From Chitinophagales bacterium (GTDB taxonomy: Bacteria > Bacteroidota > Bacteroidia > Chitinophagales > UBA10324): 13,336 nt of DNA. A model generated the notes under the pieces. The model had not been told where the DNA came from. It worked only from the letters and a program-made list of their open reading frames with translations, and made no database searches. Position numbers and translations under genes: made by a program. The stretch lies in contig JACCZZ010000235.1 of NCBI GenBank assembly GCA_013695715.1, positions 1 through 13,336 of the forward strand. Reading direction: 5' to 3'. Shown in pieces: positions 1 through 7,921 of this stretch; the first letter of the stretch is position 1; each line of letters opens with the position of its first letter.

Positions 1-291
1 TTCCTAAAAGAATGGAGCTCCTCATCTTCCGCTTCAGGTATTACGTTGCAGATAACTCCTAATCTTGTAATATCTGATTTGAACCTTGAGTTGACTGTTC
101 CAACAGACGGCATTACTAATTTCATAATTACAGATGCCTTGGGGCGTCAAATAATTACTATTTCTGAAGATGTAACAGCAGGAAAAAACACCTGCCATCA
201 GGATGTGAGTAAACTTGCACCTGGCTTATACCGGGTGATAAATAGAACAGGTACTGTTGTAACGTATAACTCATTTGTGATCTCGAGATAA
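1..291 (+). CDS. 3' end of a secreted protein with T9SS type A C-terminal sorting domain (5' truncated)
   Basis: The frame is open from base 1 to a TAA at 289-291, so the true start lies off the left edge. The visible 96 codons begin with a serine-rich linker (about codons 6-12). They end in a type A T9SS sorting domain: a PN motif near the start, a strand ending in D-A-L-G-R, a G-K-N turn, a 'L-A-P-G-L-Y' motif, and a final strand ending F-V-I-S-R. In this family (TIGR04183-like) the domain directs periplasmic cargo through the T9SS and is usually removed when the protein is anchored or released. The function of the cargo cannot be read because its body is outside the window. A strong terminator follows 46 bp downstream, so this is the last gene of its transcript. 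The TTG at position 46 lies inside the domain and is not a start. Confidence 0.85.
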   Translation, partial: FLKEWSSSSSASGITLQITPNLVISDLNLELTVPTDGITNFIITDALGRQIITISEDVTAGKNTCHQDVSKLAPGLYRVINRTGTVVTYNSFVISR

Positions 292-337
292 TTCAGGAAT
301 AGTTTGCTCAGCCTTATAATATAGGTAGAGTTCACTG

Positions 338-375
338 ATATCCGAAAGGCAAAGCTGCCTTTCGGATATTTTTTT
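338..375 (+). terminator. Intrinsic terminator after the left-edge T9SS cargo gene
   Basis: A perfect 14-bp stem (338-351 with 356-369, arm atatccgaaaggca) closes a four-base loop (352-355, aagc). Seven T residues (369-375) follow. This is a textbook rho-independent terminator reading on the plus strand. The DPP IV gene on the minus strand ends at 400, so its transcript also runs into this hairpin, but in that direction no U-tract follows the stem. Confidence 0.9.
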
Positions 376-399
376 ATTCTACTTTGGAGCACTATTAAA

Positions 400-2610
400 T
401 TATAGATTCTCTTTAACCCAGGCAGCTAATTGTGTAAATAAGTAGTATCGGGTATTACCTCCGGCTATACTGTGATTCTTATCAGGAAAGGTCATCTGAT
501 CGAAGACAACGTTGTTTTCATATAACTTTTTAAGAAATACCCCCGTATTCTGGTAGTGAACATTATCGTCTGCCAAACCTGCAACTAATAAAAAGTTTCC
601 CTTTATGCGATCAGCATATGTAACTGGTGAGCCATCAACATATCCCTTTTCATTTTCTTTATTGTCGCGCATGTAACGTTCAGTATAGATTGTATCGTAA
701 AACCTCCAGTCTGTTACAGGAGCTACGGCGATAGCCGCTTTAAATATTCCCTGACCTAATTCAATGCAAAGTGCGGATAAATAACCACCAAAGCTCCAAC
801 CAAATATTCCGATGCGGTTCTTGTCTGCAAAAGGAAGAGAGCCGAGATATTTTGCTCCTTCAATCTGATCCAGGGGCTCATATTTTCCTACTTGCAAATA
901 GGTCATCTTCTTAAATTCCTCTCCTCTGCCACCAGTGCCACGATTATCTATGCAAGCTACCAGGTATCCCTCTTGTGCCAGATACTGATGAAACAGGTAA
1001 TCAAAAGATGTCCATTGGTCAGTGACTTCCTGGCTGCCTGGCCCCCCATATTCTGTCATGAAAACAGGATATTTTATATGGGGATTGAAATTCCACGGCT
1101 TTATCATCCAACCATTCAACTGAACACCCTCTGAGGTGGTAAATGAGAAAAATTCTTTTTTGCTTAAAGGGTAATTTCCTAATTTTTCTTTTAAAGTATC
1201 ATTGCTCTCCAAAACACGTATCAGCTCTCCTTTTTTTCCGTATAGTTTAAAATCTTCGGGTGAATTTGCATCAGAATGCGTTACCATCATATACGTGTGT
1301 GAGGTGTTAAATGCCGCATCATTCCAGCCGTGATCCATTGTGAGTTGTCTCTTGTTTTTCCCATTAACGGCAATTTCGTAAACATATCGCTGCAGAGGAG
1401 AAGATTCTGTCGACTGAAAATAAATTCTACTCTTCTTTTCATCAATTCCATAAAACTCTGTTACATCCCAGTTTCCTTTTGTAACCTGCTGTAATTTTCC
1501 ATCATTTACATTACCAATATAGATGTGGTTATAACCATTCATCTCACTTGTCCAGATGAAACTTTTATCAGAGTTGAAAAAGGTGAGGTTGTTATGTATA
1601 TCAATGTAGCGATCATTTTGTTCAGTAAACATCACTCTTGTTTTTCCGTTTAAAGCATCTGCAAGCAGAAGATCTAATCTGTTCTGCCATCTGTTCATCC
1701 GGAACACACACAGCAGATTAGAACTTTGAGTCCATTTTATTCTTGGAATATATTGGTTGGCTTCTAAACCCAGATCAATCTTCTTGCTTGTGTTGGATGA
1801 GAGTTCATATATGAACACAGAGACAACAGCATTTTTTTCTCCAACCTTAGGATATTTGTAAGTATAATTTTCCGGATAAAGGCCCTTGAAAAATTGCACG
1901 GTATATTCTGGTACTTCGCTTTCATCAAAGCGGTAGTATGCAAGGTATCTTCCATCAGGGGACCATTCAAAAGCTTTCACGAATTCAAATTCCTCTTCAT
2001 ATACCCAATCAGTAATTCCATTAATGATGAGATTCTTCCCTCCATCTGCAGTTACCTGTATTTCATTTCCTGATAAGAGTTCTTTATAAAAAAGATTATT
2101 GTTCCGCACAAAGGCAATTTTATTGCCATCAGGTGAGAAGTCAGCATTCTGCTGCTTACCACCTCCGGAAAGCGCATTGATCTTTTTTGTTTTCAAATTA
2201 TAAACAAAGAAATTAGAGCGCGATGACCTGCGATAAATTTTTTCTTTCGCTGTTTCGAACAACACTTTTGTTTCATCTTCGCTCATCTTATAATCTGATG
2301 GTATGATTGCATGAGTAGAATCTGCAGGGATCAGATATTTTCCCAAGGCAATTGTATCTGTCACCTTGCCGGTTGCAAAAGAGTAAATCAAAAAATTGTT
2401 TTCACCATTTTTATTACTGCTTATTGCACTATAATGCTCACCATCTTTCATTGAAGTAAATCCCTCGACCGATTCGCCTTCAAACGCGTATTTGCTCCAG
2501 ATATCCTCAATTGTCAGCTTTTGCTGCGAAAATGTAACTACCGGTAAAAAAAAGCCAAGGGCTGAAAGCAAGTAAGTGTATAAGAGAACTTTACAAACTG
2601 CTGACTTCAT
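400..2610 (-). CDS. Secreted dipeptidyl peptidase IV-family serine protease (S9B)
   Basis: This is a 736-residue prolyl dipeptidyl peptidase of the DPP IV family, which removes X-Pro or X-Ala dipeptides from peptide N-termini in the periplasm or at the cell surface. An N-terminal signal peptide (about residues 1-29) precedes a DPPIV_N beta-propeller, then an alpha/beta-hydrolase domain (about 515-736). Numbering from the ATG at 2610, the D-W-V-Y-E-E-E motif holds the substrate N-terminus-binding glutamates (205-207). The oxyanion tyrosine is Y521 in E-Y-G-G-P-G-S. The triad is Ser606 (G-W-S-F-G-G), Asp681 (A-D-D-N-V-H) and His713 (K-N-H-S). Spacing closely matches mammalian DPP IV, so the enzyme should be active. 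The frame extends upstream to a TTG at 2628, but that TTG lies inside a TAnnTTTG promoter element and the signal peptide is normal from 2610, so I prefer the ATG. The gene stands alone on the minus strand, divergent from the T9SS operon. Confidence 0.95.
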   Translation of the reverse strand: MKSAVCKVLLYTYLLSALGFFLPVVTFSQQKLTIEDIWSKYAFEGESVEGFTSMKDGEHYSAISSNKNGENNFLIYSFATGKVTDTIALGKYLIPADSTHAIIPSDYKMSEDETKVLFETAKEKIYRRSSRSNFFVYNLKTKKINALSGGGKQQNADFSPDGNKIAFVRNNNLFYKELLSGNEIQVTADGGKNLIINGITDWVYEEEFEFVKAFEWSPDGRYLAYYRFDESEVPEYTVQFFKGLYPENYTYKYPKVGEKNAVVSVFIYELSSNTSKKIDLGLEANQYIPRIKWTQSSNLLCVFRMNRWQNRLDLLLADALNGKTRVMFTEQNDRYIDIHNNLTFFNSDKSFIWTSEMNGYNHIYIGNVNDGKLQQVTKGNWDVTEFYGIDEKKSRIYFQSTESSPLQRYVYEIAVNGKNKRQLTMDHGWNDAAFNTSHTYMMVTHSDANSPEDFKLYGKKGELIRVLESNDTLKEKLGNYPLSKKEFFSFTTSEGVQLNGWMIKPWNFNPHIKYPVFMTEYGGPGSQEVTDQWTSFDYLFHQYLAQEGYLVACIDNRGTGGRGEEFKKMTYLQVGKYEPLDQIEGAKYLGSLPFADKNRIGIFGWSFGGYLSALCIELGQGIFKAAIAVAPVTDWRFYDTIYTERYMRDNKENEKGYVDGSPVTYADRIKGNFLLVAGLADDNVHYQNTGVFLKKLYENNVVFDQMTFPDKNHSIAGGNTRYYLFTQLAAWVKENL

Positions 2611-2625
2611 ATGAAATAGTTTAAA

Positions 2626-2633
2626 CAAAAATA
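2626..2633 (-). promoter_or_regulatory. Candidate Bacteroidota -7 element for the DPP IV gene
   Basis: On the minus strand this reads TATTTTTG, a full match to the Bacteroidota -7 consensus TAnnTTTG. It ends 15 nt before the ATG at 2610, giving a short leader. No convincing TTTG -33 element is present at the usual 19-21 bp spacing, so the call rests on the -7 match and its position. Confidence 0.4.
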
Positions 2634-2837
2634 GTGATAGGGAGGAGAATAATAAGATTGAAATAATTAATATGCGTTAACTTACATTTTCAATTATCAT
2701 AAAAAGAGCGTTTGTCGTTATTGACCTAACATAAGGGTATTTCATTTATCTATTGTTATACCACAGCCCCCGCGCTTTCGTTTTTAAACTGTAACAGAAC
2801 AATTCTTCAAGTGGCCTATTCTTTATAATTTTAATAA

Positions 2838-5800
2838 ATGAAGTTTGATTGTTTTTCTTATGTAAGATGGGTGCTAATGCTAATTTTTTTGCCTCTTCTT
2901 GTTCATGGGGGGCAATATCCGGCCTCTGTAGTGCCTTCAGGTCAGATTCGTTTTGTTGAAAATAAAAATCAGTGGGATTCAAAGATATTATTCAATGCAA
3001 CCATACCAGGCGGGAAGCTTTTTCTTGAAAAAAATGCAATCACATATTATGTATTCAGTGCCGAAGATTTGCAAAAAACACACCCGCTAAGAGAGGACTC
3101 TGTGGTTCTGCATGGCCACGCCTGGAAAGAAATCTTTCTTGGAGCAAATCTAAATCCGCAAATTCAATCAGTAAGTGCATCTACTACTTACTACAACTAT
3201 TTTATAGGAAACGATCCTTCACGGTGGGCGACTAACGTGCATGATTATGCCCAGGTGTCATACAACGATCTATATCCTGGAATAGATATGAACGTTTATG
3301 CTTTTGGGCCGAACCTGAAATATGATCTTATTGTAGAGCCATCCGCTGATCCCTCTCAAATTCAGATTCAATATGATGGTGCAAAAGATTTGTCACTATA
3401 CAAAGGGAATCTGATTATCAAAACTTCCATTGGTGATTTCACCGAACAAAAACCATTCGCTTATCAGGTTATTAACGGCAACAAGTCTGAAGTCTCCTGC
3501 AAATTTGTACTGAAAGGAACGATCATCACTTTCTCGGTAGGTAAAGATTATGATCACAGTCTACCCCTTGTTATAGATCCAACTCTCATATTCTCTACTT
3601 ATACGGGCAGCTTTGCAGATAATTTCGGCTATACTGCTACTTATGATGCTACGGGAGCGATGTATCTCGGAGGCCTGGTAAATGGTGCCGGATATCCAGT
3701 TACTACAGGTGCAGTGCAGCTAACTTATGCAGGTGGCACTGGCCCTTTTCCTCCTGGTAATGGCAACGACTATGCATGCGATTATGGGATCATGAAATTG
3801 AGTTCGATGGGTAATGCACTGCTTTGGGCTACATATCTGGGTGGTACTGATAATGAGACGCCACACAGTATGGTTGTAGATAATGATGGTGATCTGATAA
3901 TATATGGGAGAACCTGGTCTGATGATTTTCCCATGACTACTAATGCCTACGATAATACTTATAATAGCAACGGAGATATTGTAGTATCCAAAATAAGCGA
4001 AGATGGAACGATCCTGATAGGTTCTACTTATCTAGGTGGCTCTGGTGAAGATGGAGTCAATTACGATGCTACCGAACCTGGCTTCGGCAACCTGAAAGTA
4101 AACTATGGCGATGATGCCCGGGGTGAAGTAATCACTGATGCAAGCAACAATATTTACGTTGCAACCTGTACGAAGTCTGGAAATTTTCCTGTTTCATCAA
4201 ATGCTTTTCAGACTTCATTAGCTGGCAGCCAGGATGGATGCATCTTTAAATTAAATTCCGACTGCAGCGGATTGATATGGTCTACCTACCTGGGTGGATC
4301 GAATGATGATGCCTGCTATTCACTTGATCTCTACAATGGAGAAGTATACGCAACAGGTGGAACAATGAGTAGCAATTTTCCAACTACAGGTTCTGCCTTG
4401 CATTCTACCTTTCAGGGAGGAACAATGGATGGTTTTCTTGTTCATGTAAGTGCTGATGGAACCTCTCTTTTGCAATCTACCTTTATCGGTACTGTGGAAA
4501 ATGATCAGGCTTATTTCGTAAAGCTTGACAAGAATTCAAATGCATACCTGTATGGGCAAACCGAAGGAAGCTATCCGGTAACAACTAACGTTTATTCAAA
4601 TGCTAACAGCGGTCAATTCATACATAAGCTGCTGCCTGATTTAAGCGGAACTGTATATTCAACAGTCTTTGGAAATGGCAATGGTGAACCGAACATTTCA
4701 CCTACTGCCTTTGCAGTGGATACATGTGAAAATATCTACATCTCAGGATGGGGAGGTAGTGTATTTAGCCAATGGAGCTGGTTTGCTCATAATATGGTTA
4801 ATATGCCTATTACCTCAGATGCATTGCAATCAACTACAGATGGCACAGACTTTTATATCGCAGTATTCAAAAAAGATATGGTCGCTTTGCAATACTCTAC
4901 TTATTTCGGAGGTAATACCGGTATTGACGACGCTCCTGAACATGTAGACGGCGGCACGAGCAGATTTGATAAGAATGGTGTTATCTACCAGGCCATCTGT
5001 GGTGGCTGTGGGGGAAATGTTTCATCTGTGCCTACAACACCAGGTGCATGGAGTGAAACAAATAACAGCTCAAATTGCAATGAGGTAGGTGTGAAAATCG
5101 AGATTAACTTATTTATTGTCACAGCAAACACTACAGCATATCCTACTGCAACTGGTTGTGTACCGCTCACGGTAAGCTTTACAAATACCAGTGTAAACGC
5201 TACTCAATATTCCTGGGATTTCGGCGATGGAGGCAGCTCATCGGAGTTTGCGCCAACACATACTTTTACTGACACAGGAACTTTCAATGTGATGCTTATT
5301 GCAACTGATCCTACCGCCTGTGTTCCGGTTGACACTGCTTACACATCTGTAGTAGTATATAATAATTTAGTTACAGCGGAATACACTACAACCATCACTG
5401 ATTTTTGCGACTCTTTAAAGGTTGATTTTTCAGCTACATCAAGTGGTATGGCAACTTCATACACATGGGACTTTGGAGATGGCACAACCGGAAACGGATT
5501 AAGTGTGAGCCATACTTACTTTGAACCGGGTGTGTATACAGTTATGCTTATCGTGAATGATCCTTTATCGTGCAATCAGCTCGATACCATTACCCAGCTT
5601 ATTGACTACACTCAAGTGTTGATTGCTGAAGTGAGCAACTCTGCTTATTATGGTTGTCCTCCTTTTACTGTAGATTTCTCTAACACAGGTTATGGTGGCC
5701 TCACCTTCTTCTGGGAATTTGGAGATGGGGTAACTTCAACTGATTCCACACCTACCCATACCTTCAACATTCCGGGATCCTACAATGGAATGTTAGTAAT

Positions 5801-6383
5801 CACCGATGACTCAGCATGTAATCCAACTGACACGGCATTCTTTACAGTAACCGTATTGCCTTATCCTCCTGATGCTGCCTTTACCGCTAATCCTACCATA
5901 ATTCAGGATTATATTTCTGATGTCCAGTTCACCAATCAATCGAGTGGGGCATCCTATTATTTCTGGAATTTTGGTGATGGAGATACCAGTACAGAAGCAA
6001 ATCCTATTCATACATATTTGTTGAGTGGCGAATACCTTGCATGCCTTACCGCAAATAATGCAGGTGGCTGTCCTGATGAGGCTTGTACTCTAATTAAAGT
6101 TCAATTGATTCCAGTGGTAGATGTGCCAAATGCTTTTTCTCCAAATGGTGATGGAGAAAATGATTTCTTGTTTGTAAAGGGTCAGGATGTAAAAAACCTG
6201 AACTTTAAAGTATATAATCGCTGGGGGGAGTTGGTATTTGAAACAAACGATCTTAGTACGGGATGGAATGGCTATTATAAGGGAGAAGCGCAAGAGATGG
6301 AGGTGTATACATGGACACTCGCTGCAACATTTACTGATGGAAAAGCAGCGGTTAGAAGTGGTAATGTTACGCTGCTGCGATAG
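2838..6383 (+). CDS. Large secreted surface protein: SBBP repeats, four PKD modules, T9SS type B (CHU_C) sorting domain
   Basis: A 1181-residue adhesin-like protein, expected to be exported by the T9SS and held on the cell surface. The signal peptide covers about residues 1-26. An N-terminal region (about 30-240) of the type usually found in front of SBBP repeats follows. Residues about 250-750 contain at least six beta-propeller-like repeats marked by S-T-Y-L-G-G motifs or variants (near 252, 332, 396, 482, 547, 607, 687). Four PKD modules follow, with W-D-F-G-D-G-type cores at W793, W877, W959 and W1043. The C-terminal 86 residues (1096-1181) are a gliding motility-associated C-terminal domain: V-P-N-A-F-S-P-N-G-D-G start, Y-N-R-W-G-E in the middle, final R. 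That domain is the type B T9SS signal. Type B cargo is commonly paired with a PorP/SprF protein, and one lies 68 bp downstream. Several antisense open frames inside the gene are not real. I saw no frameshift. Confidence 0.93.
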   Translation: MKFDCFSYVRWVLMLIFLPLLVHGGQYPASVVPSGQIRFVENKNQWDSKILFNATIPGGKLFLEKNAITYYVFSAEDLQKTHPLREDSVVLHGHAWKEIFLGANLNPQIQSVSASTTYYNYFIGNDPSRWATNVHDYAQVSYNDLYPGIDMNVYAFGPNLKYDLIVEPSADPSQIQIQYDGAKDLSLYKGNLIIKTSIGDFTEQKPFAYQVINGNKSEVSCKFVLKGTIITFSVGKDYDHSLPLVIDPTLIFSTYTGSFADNFGYTATYDATGAMYLGGLVNGAGYPVTTGAVQLTYAGGTGPFPPGNGNDYACDYGIMKLSSMGNALLWATYLGGTDNETPHSMVVDNDGDLIIYGRTWSDDFPMTTNAYDNTYNSNGDIVVSKISEDGTILIGSTYLGGSGEDGVNYDATEPGFGNLKVNYGDDARGEVITDASNNIYVATCTKSGNFPVSSNAFQTSLAGSQDGCIFKLNSDCSGLIWSTYLGGSNDDACYSLDLYNGEVYATGGTMSSNFPTTGSALHSTFQGGTMDGFLVHVSADGTSLLQSTFIGTVENDQAYFVKLDKNSNAYLYGQTEGSYPVTTNVYSNANSGQFIHKLLPDLSGTVYSTVFGNGNGEPNISPTAFAVDTCENIYISGWGGSVFSQWSWFAHNMVNMPITSDALQSTTDGTDFYIAVFKKDMVALQYSTYFGGNTGIDDAPEHVDGGTSRFDKNGVIYQAICGGCGGNVSSVPTTPGAWSETNNSSNCNEVGVKIEINLFIVTANTTAYPTATGCVPLTVSFTNTSVNATQYSWDFGDGGSSSEFAPTHTFTDTGTFNVMLIATDPTACVPVDTAYTSVVVYNNLVTAEYTTTITDFCDSLKVDFSATSSGMATSYTWDFGDGTTGNGLSVSHTYFEPGVYTVMLIVNDPLSCNQLDTITQLIDYTQVLIAEVSNSAYYGCPPFTVDFSNTGYGGLTFFWEFGDGVTSTDSTPTHTFNIPGSYNGMLVITDDSACNPTDTAFFTVTVLPYPPDAAFTANPTIIQDYISDVQFTNQSSGASYYFWNFGDGDTSTEANPIHTYLLSGEYLACLTANNAGGCPDEACTLIKVQLIPVVDVPNAFSPNGDGENDFLFVKGQDVKNLNFKVYNRWGELVFETNDLSTGWNGYYKGEAQEMEVYTWTLAATFTDGKAAVRSGNVTLLR
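3585..4965 (+). repeat. SBBP-type propeller repeats (protein-level)
   Basis: The translated region repeats a unit of about 60-90 residues. Each has an S-T-Y-L-G-G or related strand, a D-x-x-x-N-x-Y strand, an F-P-x-T/S-x-x-A segment and a further strand ending in K/V-L. Repeat motifs start near nucleotides 3591, 3831, 4023, 4281, 4476, 4656 and 4896. The DNA itself is diverged, so the repeats are old and not recent duplications. The pattern suggests a beta-propeller. Confidence 0.7.
5112..6111 (+). repeat. Four tandem PKD modules (protein-level)
   Basis: Four Ig-like PKD modules of about 80-85 residues follow one another, each with a W-x-F-G-D-G core and a following P-x-H-x-F/Y turn. Cores lie at nucleotides 5214, 5466, 5712 and 5964. 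The first three each carry a cysteine pair 54-55 residues apart (C774/C828, C857/C912, C940/C994). The fourth lacks the N-terminal cysteine and instead has C1069, C1078 and C1083. PKD arrays typically act as extended stalks that lift a binding domain from the surface. Confidence 0.85.
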
Positions 6384-6451
6384 ATTGTAAAATTGATAAT
6401 AGATTCTGCTTAAAAAAACTGGTGCAGCACACGTGAACAGATTTTGAAGTT

Positions 6452-7465
6452 ATGAAACGATTTTATTTCCTTATTATATTATGTACAACTGCAGCAAATA
6501 TGCTGACAGCTCAGGACATTCATTTCTCTCAGTTTTATACTACCCCACTTACCATCAATCCATCATATACCGGAAGCTTTACAGGAGATTACCGTGCAGG
6601 AATAAATTACCGCCAGCAATGGGGAAGTGTTACCGTCCCATACAAAACTTTCGATTTTTATGGAGACATGTCCTTTAATAAGAATCGCTTTCATAAAAGT
6701 TATTTTTCGGCAGGTCTTATTATGGTTGCAGATCGGGCAGGTGATGGTGATCTTTCGGTGACTAAGGTGATGGGCTCCGGGGCTTTTCATTTTAATCCTG
6801 ATGGCAATAAAGCAAACTATATATCTTTTGGAGTACAGGCGGGAATGGTACAGAAGTCAGTTGACTTCACAAAGTTTTATTTTGATAACCAATGGAATGA
6901 TGCCGGCTTCGACACAGGCTTACCAAATGGAGAAACTTATTCAACTCAAAAAATCAGCTATCCAGATGTAGCTGCGGGAATTTCTTATTCATACAGCGGA
7001 TCTGAAAATCTTTCGATTTATGCGGGCCTTGCTGCTTATCACCTGCTTCGGCCGCAAGATTCATTTTATGGAAATACAGAGAATCGCCTCGGTATTAGAC
7101 CTGCAGCTAACGCCGGAATAATATTAAAGATAACAGATAAAATATACATTTACCCAAGCATGATGTATATGTCTCAGAAGAAAGCTCATGAGCTGTTGGC
7201 AGGGAGTATGTTAAGTATTGAGTTAAACACCTCATCGTCCAATCAATTGTTTGCTGGTTTGTTTGCACGGTTTGAGGACTCTGTGATTCCAATCATCGGC
7301 TACCAATATGAGCATTGGCGCGCATTTATAAATTATGATGTGAATACATCAGCATTAAAATCTGCTTCGGGAGGAAAGGGTGCCTTTGAGCTTTCTATTA
7401 CTTATACAGGCTGGTATAAAAAACCAACAGATAAGATTATTGATCTGCCATGTCCTCGATTTTGA
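6452..7465 (+). CDS. PorP/SprF-family type IX secretion outer-membrane protein
   Basis: A 337-residue outer-membrane beta-barrel protein of the PorP/SprF family. A signal peptide (residues 1-20, ending T-A) is followed by the family's hallmark mature start: Q-D-I-H-F-S-Q-F-Y, then a P-L-x-I-N-P-S-Y-T-G motif and an N-Y-R-x-Q-W motif. The rest shows alternating strands typical of the barrel, ending in an aromatic F. In known systems SprF-like proteins are needed for export or surface anchoring of a type B-tagged partner encoded next to them, as with SprB and SprF in Flavobacterium johnsoniae. Here the partner would be the protein at 2838-6383. The 68-bp gap holds no terminator, which fits co-transcription. 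The next gene starts 3 bp after the stop. Which of the several paralogues usual in a Bacteroidota genome this corresponds to cannot be decided, so no symbol is given. Confidence 0.92.
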   Translation: MKRFYFLIILCTTAANMLTAQDIHFSQFYTTPLTINPSYTGSFTGDYRAGINYRQQWGSVTVPYKTFDFYGDMSFNKNRFHKSYFSAGLIMVADRAGDGDLSVTKVMGSGAFHFNPDGNKANYISFGVQAGMVQKSVDFTKFYFDNQWNDAGFDTGLPNGETYSTQKISYPDVAAGISYSYSGSENLSIYAGLAAYHLLRPQDSFYGNTENRLGIRPAANAGIILKITDKIYIYPSMMYMSQKKAHELLAGSMLSIELNTSSSNQLFAGLFARFEDSVIPIIGYQYEHWRAFINYDVNTSALKSASGGKGAFELSITYTGWYKKPTDKIIDLPCPRF

Positions 7466-7468
7466 TGT

Positions 7469-7876
7469 ATGTTTAATTCCAATAATCTGAATTGCAATTA
7501 CTTCAATTGGAAATGGTTATGTCTGTTGATCCTTATAGTATCGAGCTGCATTTTGGCATGTAATAATTCCAAAACTAAATATCCGCAACAACCTGATATC
7601 TCGAACGTAAAAGTTGGGATGTCATTTACTGAAGTTCTTGAAGTGGCTGGCTTTCCTACAGAAAAATTAAACATAGGTACTGTAACCGATGAGTTCAATC
7701 ATCAGACAAAAACAGAAGAATGGCGTTATGGCAACAATCAATTGATTGTAATTGTGAATGATACGGTAACATCCATCGATGCGGATGTGGAAAGCACCAA
7801 TCAGAAAATACAGCACATCATTGATTCTGCAAGAGCAGCAGGTGACACGATGCCAATGATAACACCCGGTGATTAA
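7469..7876 (+). CDS. Small lipoprotein with a BamE/SmpA-like pattern
   Basis: A 135-residue protein with a long lipoprotein signal: a W-K-W-x-C-flanked hydrophobic stretch ending in I-L-A-C, so Cys31 is the predicted lipidated residue. After a short linker, a compact domain (about 48-105) runs 'V-K-V-G-M-S-F-T-E-V', then 'G-x-P-T-E-K', then 'E-E-W-R-Y-G' and a strand ending 'V-N-D-T-V-T-S-I'. This order (VGM helix, G-x-P turn, W-x-Y-G strand, then a strand and a D/N turn) resembles the BamE/SmpA/OmlA fold, in which small lipoproteins bind outer-membrane machinery. That assignment is from pattern only. The gene starts 3 bp after the PorP/SprF stop, so translation is probably coupled and the protein may serve the same complex. 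The polar tail (about 106-135) looks disordered. Confidence 0.75.
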   Translation: MFNSNNLNCNYFNWKWLCLLILIVSSCILACNNSKTKYPQQPDISNVKVGMSFTEVLEVAGFPTEKLNIGTVTDEFNHQTKTEEWRYGNNQLIVIVNDTVTSIDADVESTNQKIQHIIDSARAAGDTMPMITPGD

Positions 7877-7887
7877 TGTAAATTGTT

Positions 7888-7916
7888 TTTGTTCTCGTCT
7901 AACATAAGTTACTTTG
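7888..7916 (+). promoter_or_regulatory. Candidate promoter upstream of the two-helix membrane protein
   Basis: TTTG (7888-7891) is separated by 17 bp from TTACTTTG (7909-7916), a 7-of-8 match to TAnnTTTG. Spacing and order fit a Bacteroidota promoter. The element overlaps the codons that would follow a TTG start at 7883 and so argues for a start at the ATG at 7922 or 7937. Confidence 0.35.
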
Positions 7917-7921
7917 ATGCT

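Noticed and set aside
2746..2982. Minus-strand frame of 78 codons across the start of the cargo gene.
   Set aside because: It overlaps the signal peptide and N-terminal domain of a well-supported gene and has no recognisable features.
5811..6293. Antisense open frames inside the large T9SS cargo gene.
   Set aside because: They have no family resemblance, lie fully inside a gene with clear domain content, and look like shadows of its codon pattern.
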